The translations under genes and the position numbers were made by a program. The notes below the pieces were generated by a model. That model was not told where the DNA came from, ran no database searches, and saw only the letters and a program-made list of their open reading frames with translations. Shown here one piece after another: positions 43,986 through 56,094 of a stretch of DNA of 64,000 nt (position 1 is its first letter; each line of letters starts with the position of its first letter). Location: NCBI GenBank assembly GCA_050084985.1, contig JBITNC010000001.1, positions 42,780,001-42,844,000 of the forward strand, written 5' to 3'. The stretch is from Nageia nagi (lineage: Eukaryota > Pinophyta).

Positions 43986-46298
43986 CAACCAAAAGATTAC
44001 TTTATAATGTGAATTTCTTTGAAAAATGAACATCCACTACCTTTCTAATCTTGCCACATATATTTTCTTATTCTAGAATCATTACTATCAAATTAAGACT
44101 TTGAGCTTTAGATAAAATTAGAAGCTAGTATAAAGAGCATTTAAATTTGTCAAAGATCTGACAGAATGGAGAAGACCAAATTCCATTGGAATAGAGGCCA
44201 AATTAGATAACTTTATTTTCTTTAATACAAGTCCTATTGATGGTGGTTAATCACCCATCATGGTGAATCATAGTCAAATTAACCATATTAGGTGTTCTAA
44301 TTTTGAAATTAAAGTTCTTTCCATCCAAATTGAAGTATGCTCAAATTATTCATCTTGAATAGTGTATTTTATATTGTATTTGATTTTTCTAAGATCCATC
44401 CAACTTTAGATGCCCATAAATGCTACCAAAACTTCAAAAATATATTTAAAATTATTGGAGTTAAATTTGACTGAATTTGCAATAATCAATCAGGTGCTAA
44501 TGGTTAAAAGAAAGTGAAAAATAATGAATTAAGGAACTCTAGAAAAAGACATCTTATCATTGATTTAGAGTATGAATACGAAAGGTATCATTGATCATTT
44601 GTAATAATTTTTACAAGAGAACATCAAGCCTTATGAGGAAAGTGATGGAATAAGAAATAAATCCTTTTGGAGAAATTGGTAGTGGGACTAACATATGGGT
44701 TCATGACACCAAAGTGGAAATCTTTGATTGGGAAAGGTAGCTTCCATACTAGATCGAGACTTACCAAAAATATTCAAATGATAGAGGCAACTTACAAAAT
44801 AGAATTTTCTCAATTCAATAATTAAGGTGATGAAAATGTTGACCCAAAAAATTAAACTATTAGCAAATAAGAAAAATACACTGTAAATATGAATATGTAT
44901 ATTATTACTCTCTCGAGTGATCTCAAATGTTACAAAATGAATCTCTAGATTCGTAGCCTTGCTTGAAGGGATTTTACAAAATTATGTTTTAGAACCTCCT
45001 TAAGCTTTTATAGAGTCACCAATGATCAAGATGTAGTTGCTAGCATCTAGCTTGAATCCCTGGCATCTAAGCTCAATTGTTGGAATTTCTAATACTAGAG
45101 CTAACTTTAAATGAATTTTCTCTTTTGCTTCATTTTTGGCTCTAGTTTTTATTTTTTTTAATACTTATTGTATTGTACCTTTGATGTTTCCCATATTAGC
45201 ACCTATGAAATCTACACACATGCCAAAATAACATATCAAATGTATTTGTTCTTATAAAAAATATTATACATTGAATCAAAAAATACATAAACAAGTGCAT
45301 AACAGAAGTACTTAACTCTCAAAAGTTTTGAATGAAATGTTGTAGAGTAATTTTAATTCAATTTAGGTCCCTTTCTTTATTAATAAAGGTTTAATTTATA
45401 GCCTTTTGAGTTTGTTTAATTTTTAAATTTAGTGGCTAACAACTTGACTTAAAAGCTTATCCAAGTCTAGAATAGCCATGATTCTATTCACATAGCTACC
45501 AAACCAACAATAAATCACTCATGATAAAATAAGTTTTTAAAACAAATTAGTTCTAGTGGATATCTATTTTTGGTCTGACTAAGTACCCAATCACTGATGA
45601 TTGGTTATAGGACATAGGTGATTGGTTTGAGTTACTGGTGACTAGGGTCGATTACCAACAATTGGTCATTTAGTATAACTTTTATAATACATGTTAATTT
45701 TGGTTCCTTTCTATTCAATTTTTGAATGAGGGTCATTTTTGGGTATGTACATTTTTCCCCTTTTTAGATTATCTATGAAAGACAGCATGATATAATCCAA
45801 AAAAAATTATTTTAAAAGGTAGGATGTTTAAGTTCCCTAACTTGGATAATCGAATCTTGGGTTGATGTTTAAAGTTGAGTTAATCTCTTGAATAATTCAA
45901 AATTTGATTAATCCAATCATGATTAAATCATGTTATTATCTTTTTCACTTGATGCATTTTGAAAATAGTTTTGATGTATACCAAAACATTACTTATGTCA
46001 ATCTCTATACTAGGTGTTGTCTGTGGTAGTTGCATGATAATGCTCTTAGATTGTCTCTGCATGTTGAAGCGAGTATATGATGATAAGCTTATTTTTTACA
46101 TATAGTTAATTTGATTTTATTGTATTTTATCCTAATAGCAAGGTTACATTATGATCTTACATACAATATCATTCCATGCTTTTAAGTCATATTTAATTTT
46201 TGAAGCTTGAAGTGTTTGAGAACCTTAGTCTCTTTAGACATTTACTTTGTAATTATTTTAACAATTCAAGAGCTTGTTCTTTTAATTTTGACATATTT

Positions 46299-46303
<5 letters not shown>
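43986..46303. other. Unassigned; possible LTR end and polypurine tract
   Basis: No gene seen. At about 45746-45766 the minus strand reads CTAAAAAGGGGAAAAATGTAC, a purine run followed by TG, which is how the 3' LTR of a minus-strand gypsy element such as E would begin. This is a suggestion only. Confidence 0.4.

Positions 46304-46371
<68 letters not shown>
46304..46371. repeat. (TA)n microsatellite
   Basis: About 68 bp of uninterrupted TA. It keeps a spurious reading frame open through Ile-Tyr repeats. Confidence 0.97.
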
Positions 46372-46374
<3 letters not shown>

Positions 46375-47499
46375 TCTCAAATATTATATTTAAGTGTTAG
46401 AGAGAGGGTTTTGGTGCTTATATGTACACATATATACATATGTATATTTCAAGTTATCTCCTTAGAACTCGTTAATGTAATACTAGGAGGCCTTATAATT
46501 TTGTATTTTTTACTATTATTTTACTTTTTTGATAATATTTATTTATTATTATCTTTATCACTCATTTTAAGAGACTAAAAACCATGATTGCTAGTTGATT
46601 ATAGGCTTACTTGTACTATATAGTGATGTTGTGGCATCTCTCTAGATACTAGAGAAAAAAAAATAATGCTTAGTACCTAATAATGAAGCTATTTGAAGAT
46701 TTTAATATTTTGTGATTTTTTATTTTAACAAACTTGGAACCTAGTTTTTCTAATTAGGATGTCTCTTAAGATTAAACCGCTATATGTACTTTTGATTTTT
46801 AAATAATTTATTTTTTCATATGTATGTACTTTTGTGTTACCTTTTCTAATGATTTGTTGATGCAATCCTATAAGGAGGGCTTACAAATTATATAGTTTTT
46901 TTTATGGGGTCATTAATGTTTGGTTAGGTCATTAGTGTTCCATATGAATTATCAACATTTGACCTTAAATTTCTAACATTCAAGGGCATGAATAGGAAAA
47001 AAAACAAAAGTGAAATGTCATTTTCTAATTTTTCTTTTATGATTGGTCAAAGTTCTTGTCACTTTCTTGCCCTTTTTTCATGGTTGTGTAGCATTTGATA
47101 CACCTTGTCATATTCCATGGACTAGGATACCACCTAGGAGAAGGCTAGTTGTCCACATGAGGCCAATTTGAGAGGAGGTAAGGTTTTAAAACCTCTTTTT
47201 TTGAATTTTTTATTTATTGTATCATGTTTAGTATTTAATTTAAAAAATGGAAATCATAGGATGTTTATTTTTATCTTTAGACTATTTTCAACTATTTAGT
47301 GTTTTATTTTAGGTTTAATTTTTAATGTTTTGAAAAATTTTAAAACCCTCGATCATGATCACCAGCTAGGGCTGAGGGTTTGTAGAATCATCAACATTTG
47401 GGTTTGGATGTTGGCAAATCTATAACTAGGGCAATTGGTTATCAACTTTCACCCTTAAATCACCATTTTTTTAACTTAGCTTAGCTATGTTTATTTTAT
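46372..47499. other. No recognisable gene
   Basis: AT-rich DNA preceding the PMD reading frame. No promoter or coding motif could be assigned. Confidence 0.5.
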
Positions 47500-49304
47500 A
47501 AGTTTAATACATATTTGAACCTAGGGGCATTACCCTTCAATCCTTTAGGAGGGATGCCAGTTCCTTATGATCGTAGGCCATACATTTTTTCAGACCATGG
47601 GTTATGGCTTTGGACCCTTCATGGGTTGCATACATTGGGAGTATTCTCTCTTGGCTTCCCTATTTGAGAGGTGGGATTCTACTACCTCCACTTTTCATCT
47701 CCTAATAAGAGAGATGACCATCATGGTGTAGGATATCCATTTCTTGTATCATCTTCCCATTCATGATAGATGAGTATAGCATATGATTGACCAAGATGAT
47801 GCTTTATCTACTATTTCTTATTTGTATGGAGATGAAAAAGTGGATACTATTACATTTGAGATTAGCTTAGGGGATATTTGATATTACCAGTATTGGATGC
47901 ATGACCAATAGGGGAGTATTAGGTTTTCCTATTTTATGGGAATGATTTAGTGTTATGCCCTTCCAGATACTGGAAGTAAAATATTTCCATGGTCCTTATT
48001 ACCAATTGTGGTAAATATGATGCAACATGGTACCATATATGCTTGGGTGTTGACCTTGCTAGCATAGATTTATAAGGAGTTAGTTTTCTATTCACAAGGT
48101 CATAGAGCCTCTCTTTCTATGATGATCACTCTACAAGCTTGGGTGTATGATCATATTATAGTTGCTCATCCTTCTAGAATACCTATTACTAGTTTTTATA
48201 GCCATGCAAAGTATCAGACTAGCATTATGAGATGGAGAGAGGATATTTACCTTCATCTGATAGATGGCATTCATAGGGATGTTAGTTTTTATCATACCAT
48301 GCTTACTTAGTTAGTACTAGACCATGTGAGATTCAGGCCATATCATTTGTACCCAGCATGGGATGAGCTCAAGGCTAAGCTCATAGGTATTCATGTGCAA
48401 GTTTTGAGTGGTTAACAAATAGAATTTTTGGATTATATTTAGTTTGATTAGGTTATATGTCAATTTTATTTATTTTATTATGTCTCTCTAAATCTAATAA
48501 GCTACCAACATGAGGCCACTATTCCTATCAAGGGACTACAAATATTGGTATATGTAGAGCCTAATCCTACTTAGGAGGAGGCCATTGAGAAGGAGTCTAC
48601 TAAAGATGATATGGGAGTTACTAAGGTTTTTGTTGCTTAGTGGTAGGCTAAGTAGGAGGATGGAGATGAGGAGGAGCAATGATGGTGAGTGAGATAGCAG
48701 GTCAAGGACCTTGGGGTAGGACTTGGTGTAGTTGAGGCCCAAGAGGTTAAGATAAGTTCTATAATATATATTCCTAAGGTGGTTGAGAAAGGTGAGGGTA
48801 TTTAGGCTAAGGAGGTAAAAGCTATAGAGGAGGAGGTACATGCACCTCAAGTTCATAGCATCGATTCTTTACTTATGGATATTTTAGAGCTTACATTTTT
48901 TCTAGCACAGTCTCTATCATTGGTAGGGTAGTATAAGAAGTTATATGTTTTTCATCTTAGATATAGGGCTTCAAGAGATAGATATAGGTAAGAGAGAGAT
49001 GTGGCTAGTTATATGGTGCAAACCTTATAGAAACAACAAGCTAGGGGTGTAGGTACTTTAGCAGATGTGGAGAGGAAATCCTCTTCATTTATTTGAGACA
49101 TCTATCATCATATGGACTATTACCAAGGAGTGGTTCCTACATTATTAGCTAGTGTTCTTGATAATATTATTGATGTGTACTATCCCCTTCCTCCTTGATA
49201 TTATGTTCCTATTGCACATTACCTACAACCATAACCAGCAATGCATGGGGTACTTCCAATGCATAAGAAAGGTAGACTAGGCTAGTGCTATCTCATAGTA
49301 AGAG
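47500..49304 (+). pseudogene. Plant mobile domain (PMD) protein, decayed
   Basis: From 47642 one phase can be followed for about 548 codons without any indel, broken only by about 25 stops, mostly TAG. It reads SLLASLFERWDSTTSTFHLL, IREMTIMV-stop-DIHFLYHLPI, the N-terminal PMD signature (family form: L-x-E-R-W-x-x-x-T-x-T-F-H-L, then G-E-M-T-x-T-L-x-D), then MMQHGTIYAWVLTLLA-stop-IYKE and SLSMMITLQAWVYDHIIV, the PMD core. A C-terminal tail (HLRYRASRDRYR, DIYHHMDYYQGVVPTLLAS) is not assigned. PMDs occur in host silencing-related proteins (MAIN/MAIL1) and in plant transposons; here a transposon origin is likelier. Element G interrupts it at 49304. Confidence 0.8.
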
Positions 49305-49775
49305 TGTTAAAAATTATAATACATTATTATGTAATATCTCTCTTTAATGTAAACCCATAATGTAAATCTACTTAATGCTTAAAGTATCTTTAAATATTTT
49401 AAATCATTAAGGGAATAAATATGGAAAAATCTTTGACATTACTCTTGGGTAAAAAAGTGGTTAAAGGATGGATTTCATCTTATAATTAGAGGGGTACCCC
49501 TCCTCTCATGGTACTTGTAGAAGCATGAATATGCTAGTCTTGTAGAGTTAAAATAATAATCTTGTATAAGCTTTGTAGAAAAATTCTTAAGAATTTGTAG
49601 GAGAGTTCTCTTGTGAGAAGTAATAGAAGAGATGGTTCAAAAAGAATGTACTTCAAAGAGTTTGAGGAACCACTATACATTGTGTATTATCATTTATGTG
49701 AATGATTTATTCTTATTTAGGTTTGTTAGAGAAACTACAAAAGATCTTAGTTTATAGAATCCTTGAATTCTACCA
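49305..49775 (+). repeat. 5' LTR of element G
   Basis: 471 bp, TGTTAAAAATTATAATACAT start and TTCTACCA end. Homologous to the LTRs at 53047-53503 and, reversed, 50062-50531. Confidence 0.9.
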
Positions 49776-49777
49776 AG

Positions 49778-49788
49778 CGGTATCAAAG
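49778..49788 (+). other. Primer binding site of element G
   Basis: CGGTATCAAAG directly after the LTR corresponds to the iMet-type TGGTATCAGAG with two changes. Confidence 0.7.
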
Positions 49789-50061
49789 AAACCTTATAGT
49801 GATCTCCTTCAATTCTCTACTTGGTGATCTTAATGTAACTCTCCTCAAATTTAAGGTATACTTATCCCTTAATTTTGTTTCAATTTTATTTTGAAAGTAA
49901 AAGCTATATCTACTATATTTTATATGGGTAGATTGAAAATTTTGATAGATCTAGTTTAAGGTTAGAATTTTATTTTTAACTTTCAATTTATTTGACCTTT
50001 TTTTTAAATTAAGCATTAGATCTATTATTTTTTGTTAGATCTAGTTAATATCTATAATATT
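49789..50061 (+). other. Leader of element G
   Basis: 273 bp of AT-rich non-coding DNA containing GATAGATCTAGTTTAAGGTT and TTAGATCTAGTTAATATC as an imperfect repeat. No gag start is present. Confidence 0.6.
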
Positions 50062-51114
50062 TGATAGAATTGAAGGATTCTATAAATCAATATCTCTTGT
50101 AACTTCTCCAACAAATATAACTAAGAACAAATCATTCAAATAAATAAAAATACATAGTGTATAGTGATTCCTCCAATGCTTAGGAGTACATCCACTTTGA
50201 ACGATATCTTCTATTACTTCTCACAAAAGAACTCTCCTACAAATTTTTAAGAATTCTTTTACAAATCTCCTACAAGAACATTACTATAACTCTATAAGAT
50301 TAGCATATTCATGCTTCTACAAGTACCATAAGAGGGGGTTACCCCTCTATTTATAATATGAAAACCACTCTTTAACCACCATTTTTCTTAAGAATAAGGT
50401 TAAAGCTTTTTCTATATTTATTCTCTTAATTTTTTAAAGTATCTAGAGATACTTTAAGCATTAAATGGATTTATATTGTTAGTTTACATTAAAGTGATAT
50501 ATTACATAATAATGCATTATAATTTACAACACTCCCATTTAATTCAATATTATGGTAGAGAGTTGAAACGAAAAAGAGAAAGAGTAAGACAGTTCTCCTC
50601 CATAAGAATACAATCAAAGATGAGAACTTGTGATAAAGTAATAGAATATAGATGGTTCTACAATAGCTCAACTACTTAACCATTTTAATAGATAGTTTTA
50701 CGATACAATTATTAACCATAAATAGTTTAAATATACAAGAGTATTCATTCAACATGTTGATATGATGAGCTTCCATGAGCTTGCATACTTAAAGTAACAT
50801 ACAATCTCAAAAAGAAAGCTATAAGCTACAAAAAGCTCATAAAAAAAATTAATTAGATGTATCATATACACTCATATAAGATAAATATCATCCATAAAAT
50901 GATATAAAGAATATCATATGTGCACAACATCATCAAATGCATAATCAATCAAATGATATAAAAGCATTCTCAAATAAGGATATAGAAATATAATCAAACA
51001 TAAAAAAATAATTATTTTTATTTTTGTATTTTTTTTTATTTTAGATGATTATTTTGTATTTGTCTTTTAGTATATGAGGGTATCATCACATCATAATATT
51101 TTCATAGCTTATTT
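50062..51114 (-). repeat. Inverted arm (left) of element G: reversed LTR and 3' internal DNA
   Basis: 50062-50531 is a full LTR in minus orientation; 50532-50543 is its polypurine tract (TTAAATGGGAG on the minus strand); 50544-51114 is the adjoining 3' internal region. The whole 1053 bp is the reverse complement of 52464-53503. The LTR holds TATAAATAG-like text on the minus strand near 50367. Confidence 0.9.
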
Positions 51115-52463
51115 GTATTTTTCATACTAGGGTAGCATTTTTCGATTTCAATTTAATTATTTTTGGAAACAATATGTTTTTTTTATTTCTTATGTCATTT
51201 TTTTTAAATATTTTTTATGATAAAGAAGAAGGGCAAAGTTGCATTAAATATTAATTGTTATGAATATGCATAAGGTTAATTATTTTTGAATATGCATAAT
51301 AGTGCTTGGATGTGCAAAGTATTTGAAGTGAAAAGTTAGGTAAAACTTTTCAAGCCTTATAATATGCATTATTCTTATTGGTTGCTATGGCAAAATATTT
51401 ATTATGATTAATATGCATTGGACTATAAATTATTATATTCATAATTGTAAACTTTCTCAACATTGAAATTGTTATGCATTAATTCTTAAAATTTTACTTG
51501 TGCACATTGGATAATATACTTAGAGTTTCTAAACTTTCTTCACAAGATTTATTAAGGATAATTCAATATTAATTACTTTTGCATAAGTAAAAAAAGTGTC
51601 CATGTACCTTTGGAAAGTGTATGTTTCTCTCTAATTTTGTAGAGCTTAGTAATATGATATTATTTTTTATAAAGTTACTCTTAAAAAGGAGTATAAAATT
51701 CAAGTTTTTTTTAAATATACTTTCATGGTTAGGAAGTTTATCCATGTTTATAGATTAATACCATTATACTTCCATTATTTGGGGAGCTTATCCATGTTTA
51801 TGGATTGATACTTCTATACTTCAATATTGATCGAAAAATATCCATATTGATGGATCAATTTCAAAAATATTTTTGATTATATGTAACCATAAGTATTGGC
51901 TTAGCATCTTTGTGATGATTTATAGTGCACCATTTGACATATTTTTACTTTTATATTCATAAGTTATATATTATGATGATGGATTGATTGCCTCATTGCT
52001 ATTTGTTAGCAAATTGTATTGGATGGAGTGGTTAATAAGGTTCACCCTTTTCCATGACTATATTAGTGGAGTGATTAAAAAGATTCACCCTTCTCCATGA
52101 TTTCACATTGTTGGAGTGGTTAAAAAAGTTTTCTCTTATTCAAAATTTCAATTGTTTGATTAAATTTGAATTCATATTGATAGATTAATGCTATTAAATT
52201 TTATCATATGTATTTTTACTAGTAGAATAGTCAAGTTGATATTTGTGGCTTATGCTTTGCCTTGTAAATATTCACTTGGTAGTTTGGTCAAGTAGGTATT
52301 TTTTGTGACTTAAAAAAAATCAACTTGATGATATAGTCATGTACTTATGACTTATAAATCTTAGCTTTGTATTTAGTCAAGTTGGTATTTTATGGTTTGT
52401 GATATGGTTAAGATAACATGGTCACATAAGTATTTGATTGGTGATGTTGTCATTAAGGGAAAG
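51115..52463 (+). repeat. Spacer of element G with three minisatellites
   Basis: Non-coding. 51728-51862: about 55-bp units with TATCCATGTTTATGGATTGA. 52026-52140: three units of about 50 bp with GGAGTGGTTAAAAAGTTCACC-like text. 52210-52440: about four units of 55-65 bp with AGTCAAGTTGGTATTT. No reading frame of note. Confidence 0.75.
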
Positions 52464-53503
52464 AAATAAGTTATAAAAAATATTATGATGTGATGACACC
52501 CTCATATACCAAAATACAGATACAAAATAATGATCTAAAATAAACAAATACAAAAAATAAAAATTTATTTTTTTAATATTGATGATATTTATATATTCTT
52601 GTTTGAGAATGCTTTTATATCATTTGGTTGATTATGCATTTGATGATGTTATGCATATATGATATTATTGATATCAATTCATAAATAATATTTATCTTAT
52701 ATAAATGTATACGATGTATCTAATTGATCTTATTTATGAGCTTTTTATAGCTTGCAAGTTTTTTCTTGAGATTGCATGTGACTTTGGGTATGCAAGCTCA
52801 TGGAGGCTCATCATATAAATATTTATTGAATGAATACTCTTGTATATTAAAACCATTTATGGTTAATGATTGTATTGTAAAACTATTTGTTAAAATGGTT
52901 TAGTAGTTGAAATATTGTATAACCATCTATATTTTATTACATTCTCACAAGTTCTCATCTTCCATTGTATTCTTATGGATGAGAACTCTCTTACTCTTCC
53001 TCTTTTTATTTTTGAGTCTCTACCTTAATATTGCATTAAAGGGGAGTGTTGGAAATTATAATGCATTATTGTGTAATATCTCTCTTTAATGTAAATCCAT
53101 TTAATGCTTAAAGTATCTCTAAATACCTTAAAGAATTAAGAAAATAAATATGAAAAAAGCTTTAACCTTACTCTTGGGTAAATAAGTGGTTAAAGAGTGG
53201 TTTTGATCTTATAAATAGAGAGGTACCCCCCCTCTCATGGTACTTGTAGAAGCATAAAGATGCTAGTCTTGTAAAGTTATAGGAATGTTCTTATAGAAGT
53301 TTTGTAGAAGAATTCTTGAAAATTTGTAGAAGGGTCCTCTTGTAAGAAGTAATAGAAGAGATATTTCAAAGTGGATGTACTCCCAAAAATAGGAGGAACT
53401 ACTATACATTATGTGTTCTCATTTGTGTGAATGATGTTTTTTAGTTAAATTTGTTAGAGAAGCTATAAGAGATCTTGATTTATGGAATCCTTCAATTCTA
53501 TTA
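52464..53503 (+). repeat. Inverted arm (right) of element G with 3' LTR
   Basis: 3' internal region 52464-53037, polypurine tract AAAGGGGAG at 53038-53046, LTR 53047-53503 with TATAAATAGAG at 53210-53220. It is the partner of 50062-51114. Confidence 0.9.
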
Positions 53504-53690
53504 AAAAGTGTGACTCCAGTGTCTTCATCTCATCACCTGTTTAGGTCATCCAAGCTATGAATAACAAGATGAGATATGAGTATAGTGGATTAGTGGGGGT
53601 GGTTCATCTAAGTTAGATAGTTGGTGATACCAATGATTAGGATCAGGGAGAGGGTAGTGCCTATAATGATATCTTAGATTCATGATATTG
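53504..53690 (+). pseudogene. C-terminal tail of the PMD reading frame
   Basis: Directly after element G the plus strand reads SSVFISSPV-stop-VIQAMNN, MRYEYSGLVGVVHLS, GDTND-stop-DQGEGSAYNDI and then a stop. TAG stops again fall where Gln would fit. It is about 60 codons long and, with element G removed, follows the 49.3-kb segment, though in a phase that implies one frame change near 49275. It shows that G inserted into this gene. Confidence 0.6.
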
Positions 53691-54413
53691 TTTGTTATTA
53701 TTTGCATTGCATGTTACACATTTGATATGATGTTATGAATTTATATTTGCGATGATGGTATTTTTATATTCATTTTCAAGATCATGGGGATCATGATCTA
53801 GTTCCATTGGATGGACATGATCATTGTCTTTTAATTGATAGATGGATATTGTATGATTATTTTTTGGATATATATATATATATGATCCTATCTCATGCAT
53901 GTTTTTATGATTATGTCCTATATGATGATGATTTGATTCTATGTTATCTTCCTAGATATTGTGGAAATAGATGATGTATCTCTTAGATGTATGCGTTTTG
54001 GATATTTCTCAATATGATGATGGTTTTAATGATGTGCTATTTTATTAGATATGGTGATGGATAGTATACCTAAGTTTCTTATATATGCATATTTTTATTT
54101 TTATTATCTTATTTTATGTTGATGGGATGTTCAATTATATTGATGTAAATATTTTCATAAATCGATATTAGTTATTTAATGTGATGATGATTAATAATTG
54201 GTATAAATATTTAATAATGAATGGTTATTTATCATACTTAATATAATGTTGTTATGGTTGGGACAAGAGTTTATTTAGAGTAGTATAGAATCAAATATCA
54301 TCATTTTCTATTCTTGGCTATTTTTCACATATGGTTTAAACAATCGTAATGGGATAACACATATGGAATAGTATATACAATTTGTGAAATGATAGTAATG
54401 AGTGTAATTGGAG

Positions 54414-54712
54414 GAAGAACATTGAATTCTAATTTAAAGGGAAGAGTAATTGCTTGCTTTTAATCCCAAAGAATGATGGAAGCTATAAAATTCAACAATG
54501 TTTAAAGGGGGTGAAATGATAGGGAATATGGTAAGGAAAGAACATTGAATTCCAATTCAAATGAGAAGAATAATTTATTATTCTTGATCCCAAAAATAAT
54601 AGAAGCTATGAAATTTAACAATGTTCTAGGGTTGAATTCTATCAATCTACTAGGAGCAATTATTTGCTCTTTTTCCTAAGGAATGTGGAAGCACCTCAAA
54701 TTTAACAACCCA
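54414..54712. repeat. Three-copy tandem repeat
   Basis: Units at 54414-54502, 54538-54625 and 54631-54710 share a GAACATTGAATTC start and an AAATTTAACAATGTT end; the third is the most diverged. Confidence 0.75.
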
Positions 54713-55980
54713 TAAAAGTAGATGTAGGGGAAATATGAATGTGTGAATGTATGAAGTTGTGATTTTATATTCATGTAAAATGGATAAATGAATCAATGAA
54801 ATAACTACATGGATGTTAAGCATAACATGTTAATAACTCACTAAGATTAATAATGATGTATATATTATTAAATGCAATGAATGGCTAATATAATAAAGAT
54901 GTATAGTAAATAAGACATTCAATATTAACTTCATCAAATAATATTTTATTTTGGTTTCATCTACTAGGGATGATATAAAATAAGGTTATAATACATATAA
55001 GTTTACTATGAACTCCTATGTGCAATGATGTTTATTCACTTCTCTTGACACTCACAAACTTAATATTTCAAGAGCATAAAATATGTAAGCCGATTCACCT
55101 GTATGAAATGTAAAGAGGTCCATCATGGACACTGGACATGTCACCACTTCGTAAGGTATACTTCACTTCTAGATGGGCATCCATAGCCCTACTAAAGACT
55201 AACCCCTAGATCTTGTTACATCTTTGCTCTATTACTAGTCAAGTGTTCATAACCCCAATAGAGGATACTACAATAACCCAAGAATTCTACTTTTTTTTCT
55301 CTTTCTTTATCTCTTTTTTTTTTAATATTTTAAATCTTTTTGAATTTTTTGCTATCTATATGCATATTTTTCTTCTTAGTCTCTTTTCCTCTATCCTAGC
55401 TCTTAGATTCGAGATGAAGTGAGAATAGGAGAATAAACACTCAAAATTATTCTTAAAGAACATATAGTTTTTGATTGTTTCAAGATTTTAAATATGAAGA
55501 TGTGTGTGAGTTCATAATATCCTAAAGATGTAGCATAGTTATATTTGTTCATCAATCTAAGTTTCAAAAAGTTTGTAAAATATATGTTGATAAAGTCAAA
55601 TATGAATATTATATTCATAACATTACTTATTTATTTATACATATAACTATATATATAAATAGTATGTGGATGGACATATAATTTGTATATACCACTTGGC
55701 AAGTTAGTAAAATCATCATGTTTGACATTTAATAGTTTTGTAACAACAAGAGTAATAAAATAGATAAAATGAATACATTGATATGGTATAATGTGAACAC
55801 ATAGGGTTGTGCACCCAATAGCCAAGATGCTTCAAAAATAATTTTGTGAGTGTGTATACATATAATAAATAAATATGTACATATATATTTTTTATTTCTA
55901 GTAATTTCTTGATTTGTTTGGATTTTGGCAATATCTTAATTTTTTTGAATTTTTTTAATATTTTTGAATCATATTTTAAT

Positions 55981-55991
55981 TATATATATAT

Positions 55992-56032
<41 letters not shown>
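55981..56032. repeat. (TA)n microsatellite
   Basis: About 52 bp of TA with a single phase slip near 56002. Confidence 0.95.
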
Positions 56033-56034
<2 letters not shown>

Positions 56035-56094
56035 TTATTTTTATTTTTTATTTTTAGTCATATTCAACTTGTACATAATGAATCCTACATTGAC

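Larger units (their letters stand above)
49305..53503 (+). mobile_element. Element G: non-coding copia with inverted duplicate 3' end
   Basis: Outer LTRs at 49305-49775 and 53047-53503 in direct orientation, flanked by aagag (49300-49304) and aaaag (53504-53508), a 5-bp target duplication with one transition. A primer site follows the left LTR. Between them lies a third LTR in reverse orientation (50062-50531) with its own polypurine tract and adjoining 3' internal DNA, so the element's 3' 1.05 kb is present as an inverted repeat around a 1.35-kb spacer. No gag or pol is present. LTR and 3' internal DNA are homologous to Copia-3, so it is probably mobilised by that family. Confidence 0.85.
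53691..56094. other. Unassigned; short tandem repeats, no clear gene
   Basis: AT-rich. 54414-54712 carries three tandem copies of an 85-125-bp unit (GGAAGAACATTGAATTCTAA, AATCCCAAAGAATGATGGAAG, TTCAACAATGTT). 55981-56032 is a (TA)n run. A chance CX2CX4HX4C spelling occurs at 55100-55141 but has no supporting context. Confidence 0.5.

Noticed and set aside
46207-46578. A 123-codon plus-strand frame
   Set aside because: It is held open by the (TA)n run (Ile-Tyr repeats) and flanked by Phe/Leu-rich text; no protein motif.
55100-55141. A CX2CX4HX4C zinc-knuckle spelling on the plus strand (CMKCKEVHHGHWTC)
   Set aside because: The pattern fits, but nothing before or after resembles gag and stops follow closely; likely chance.
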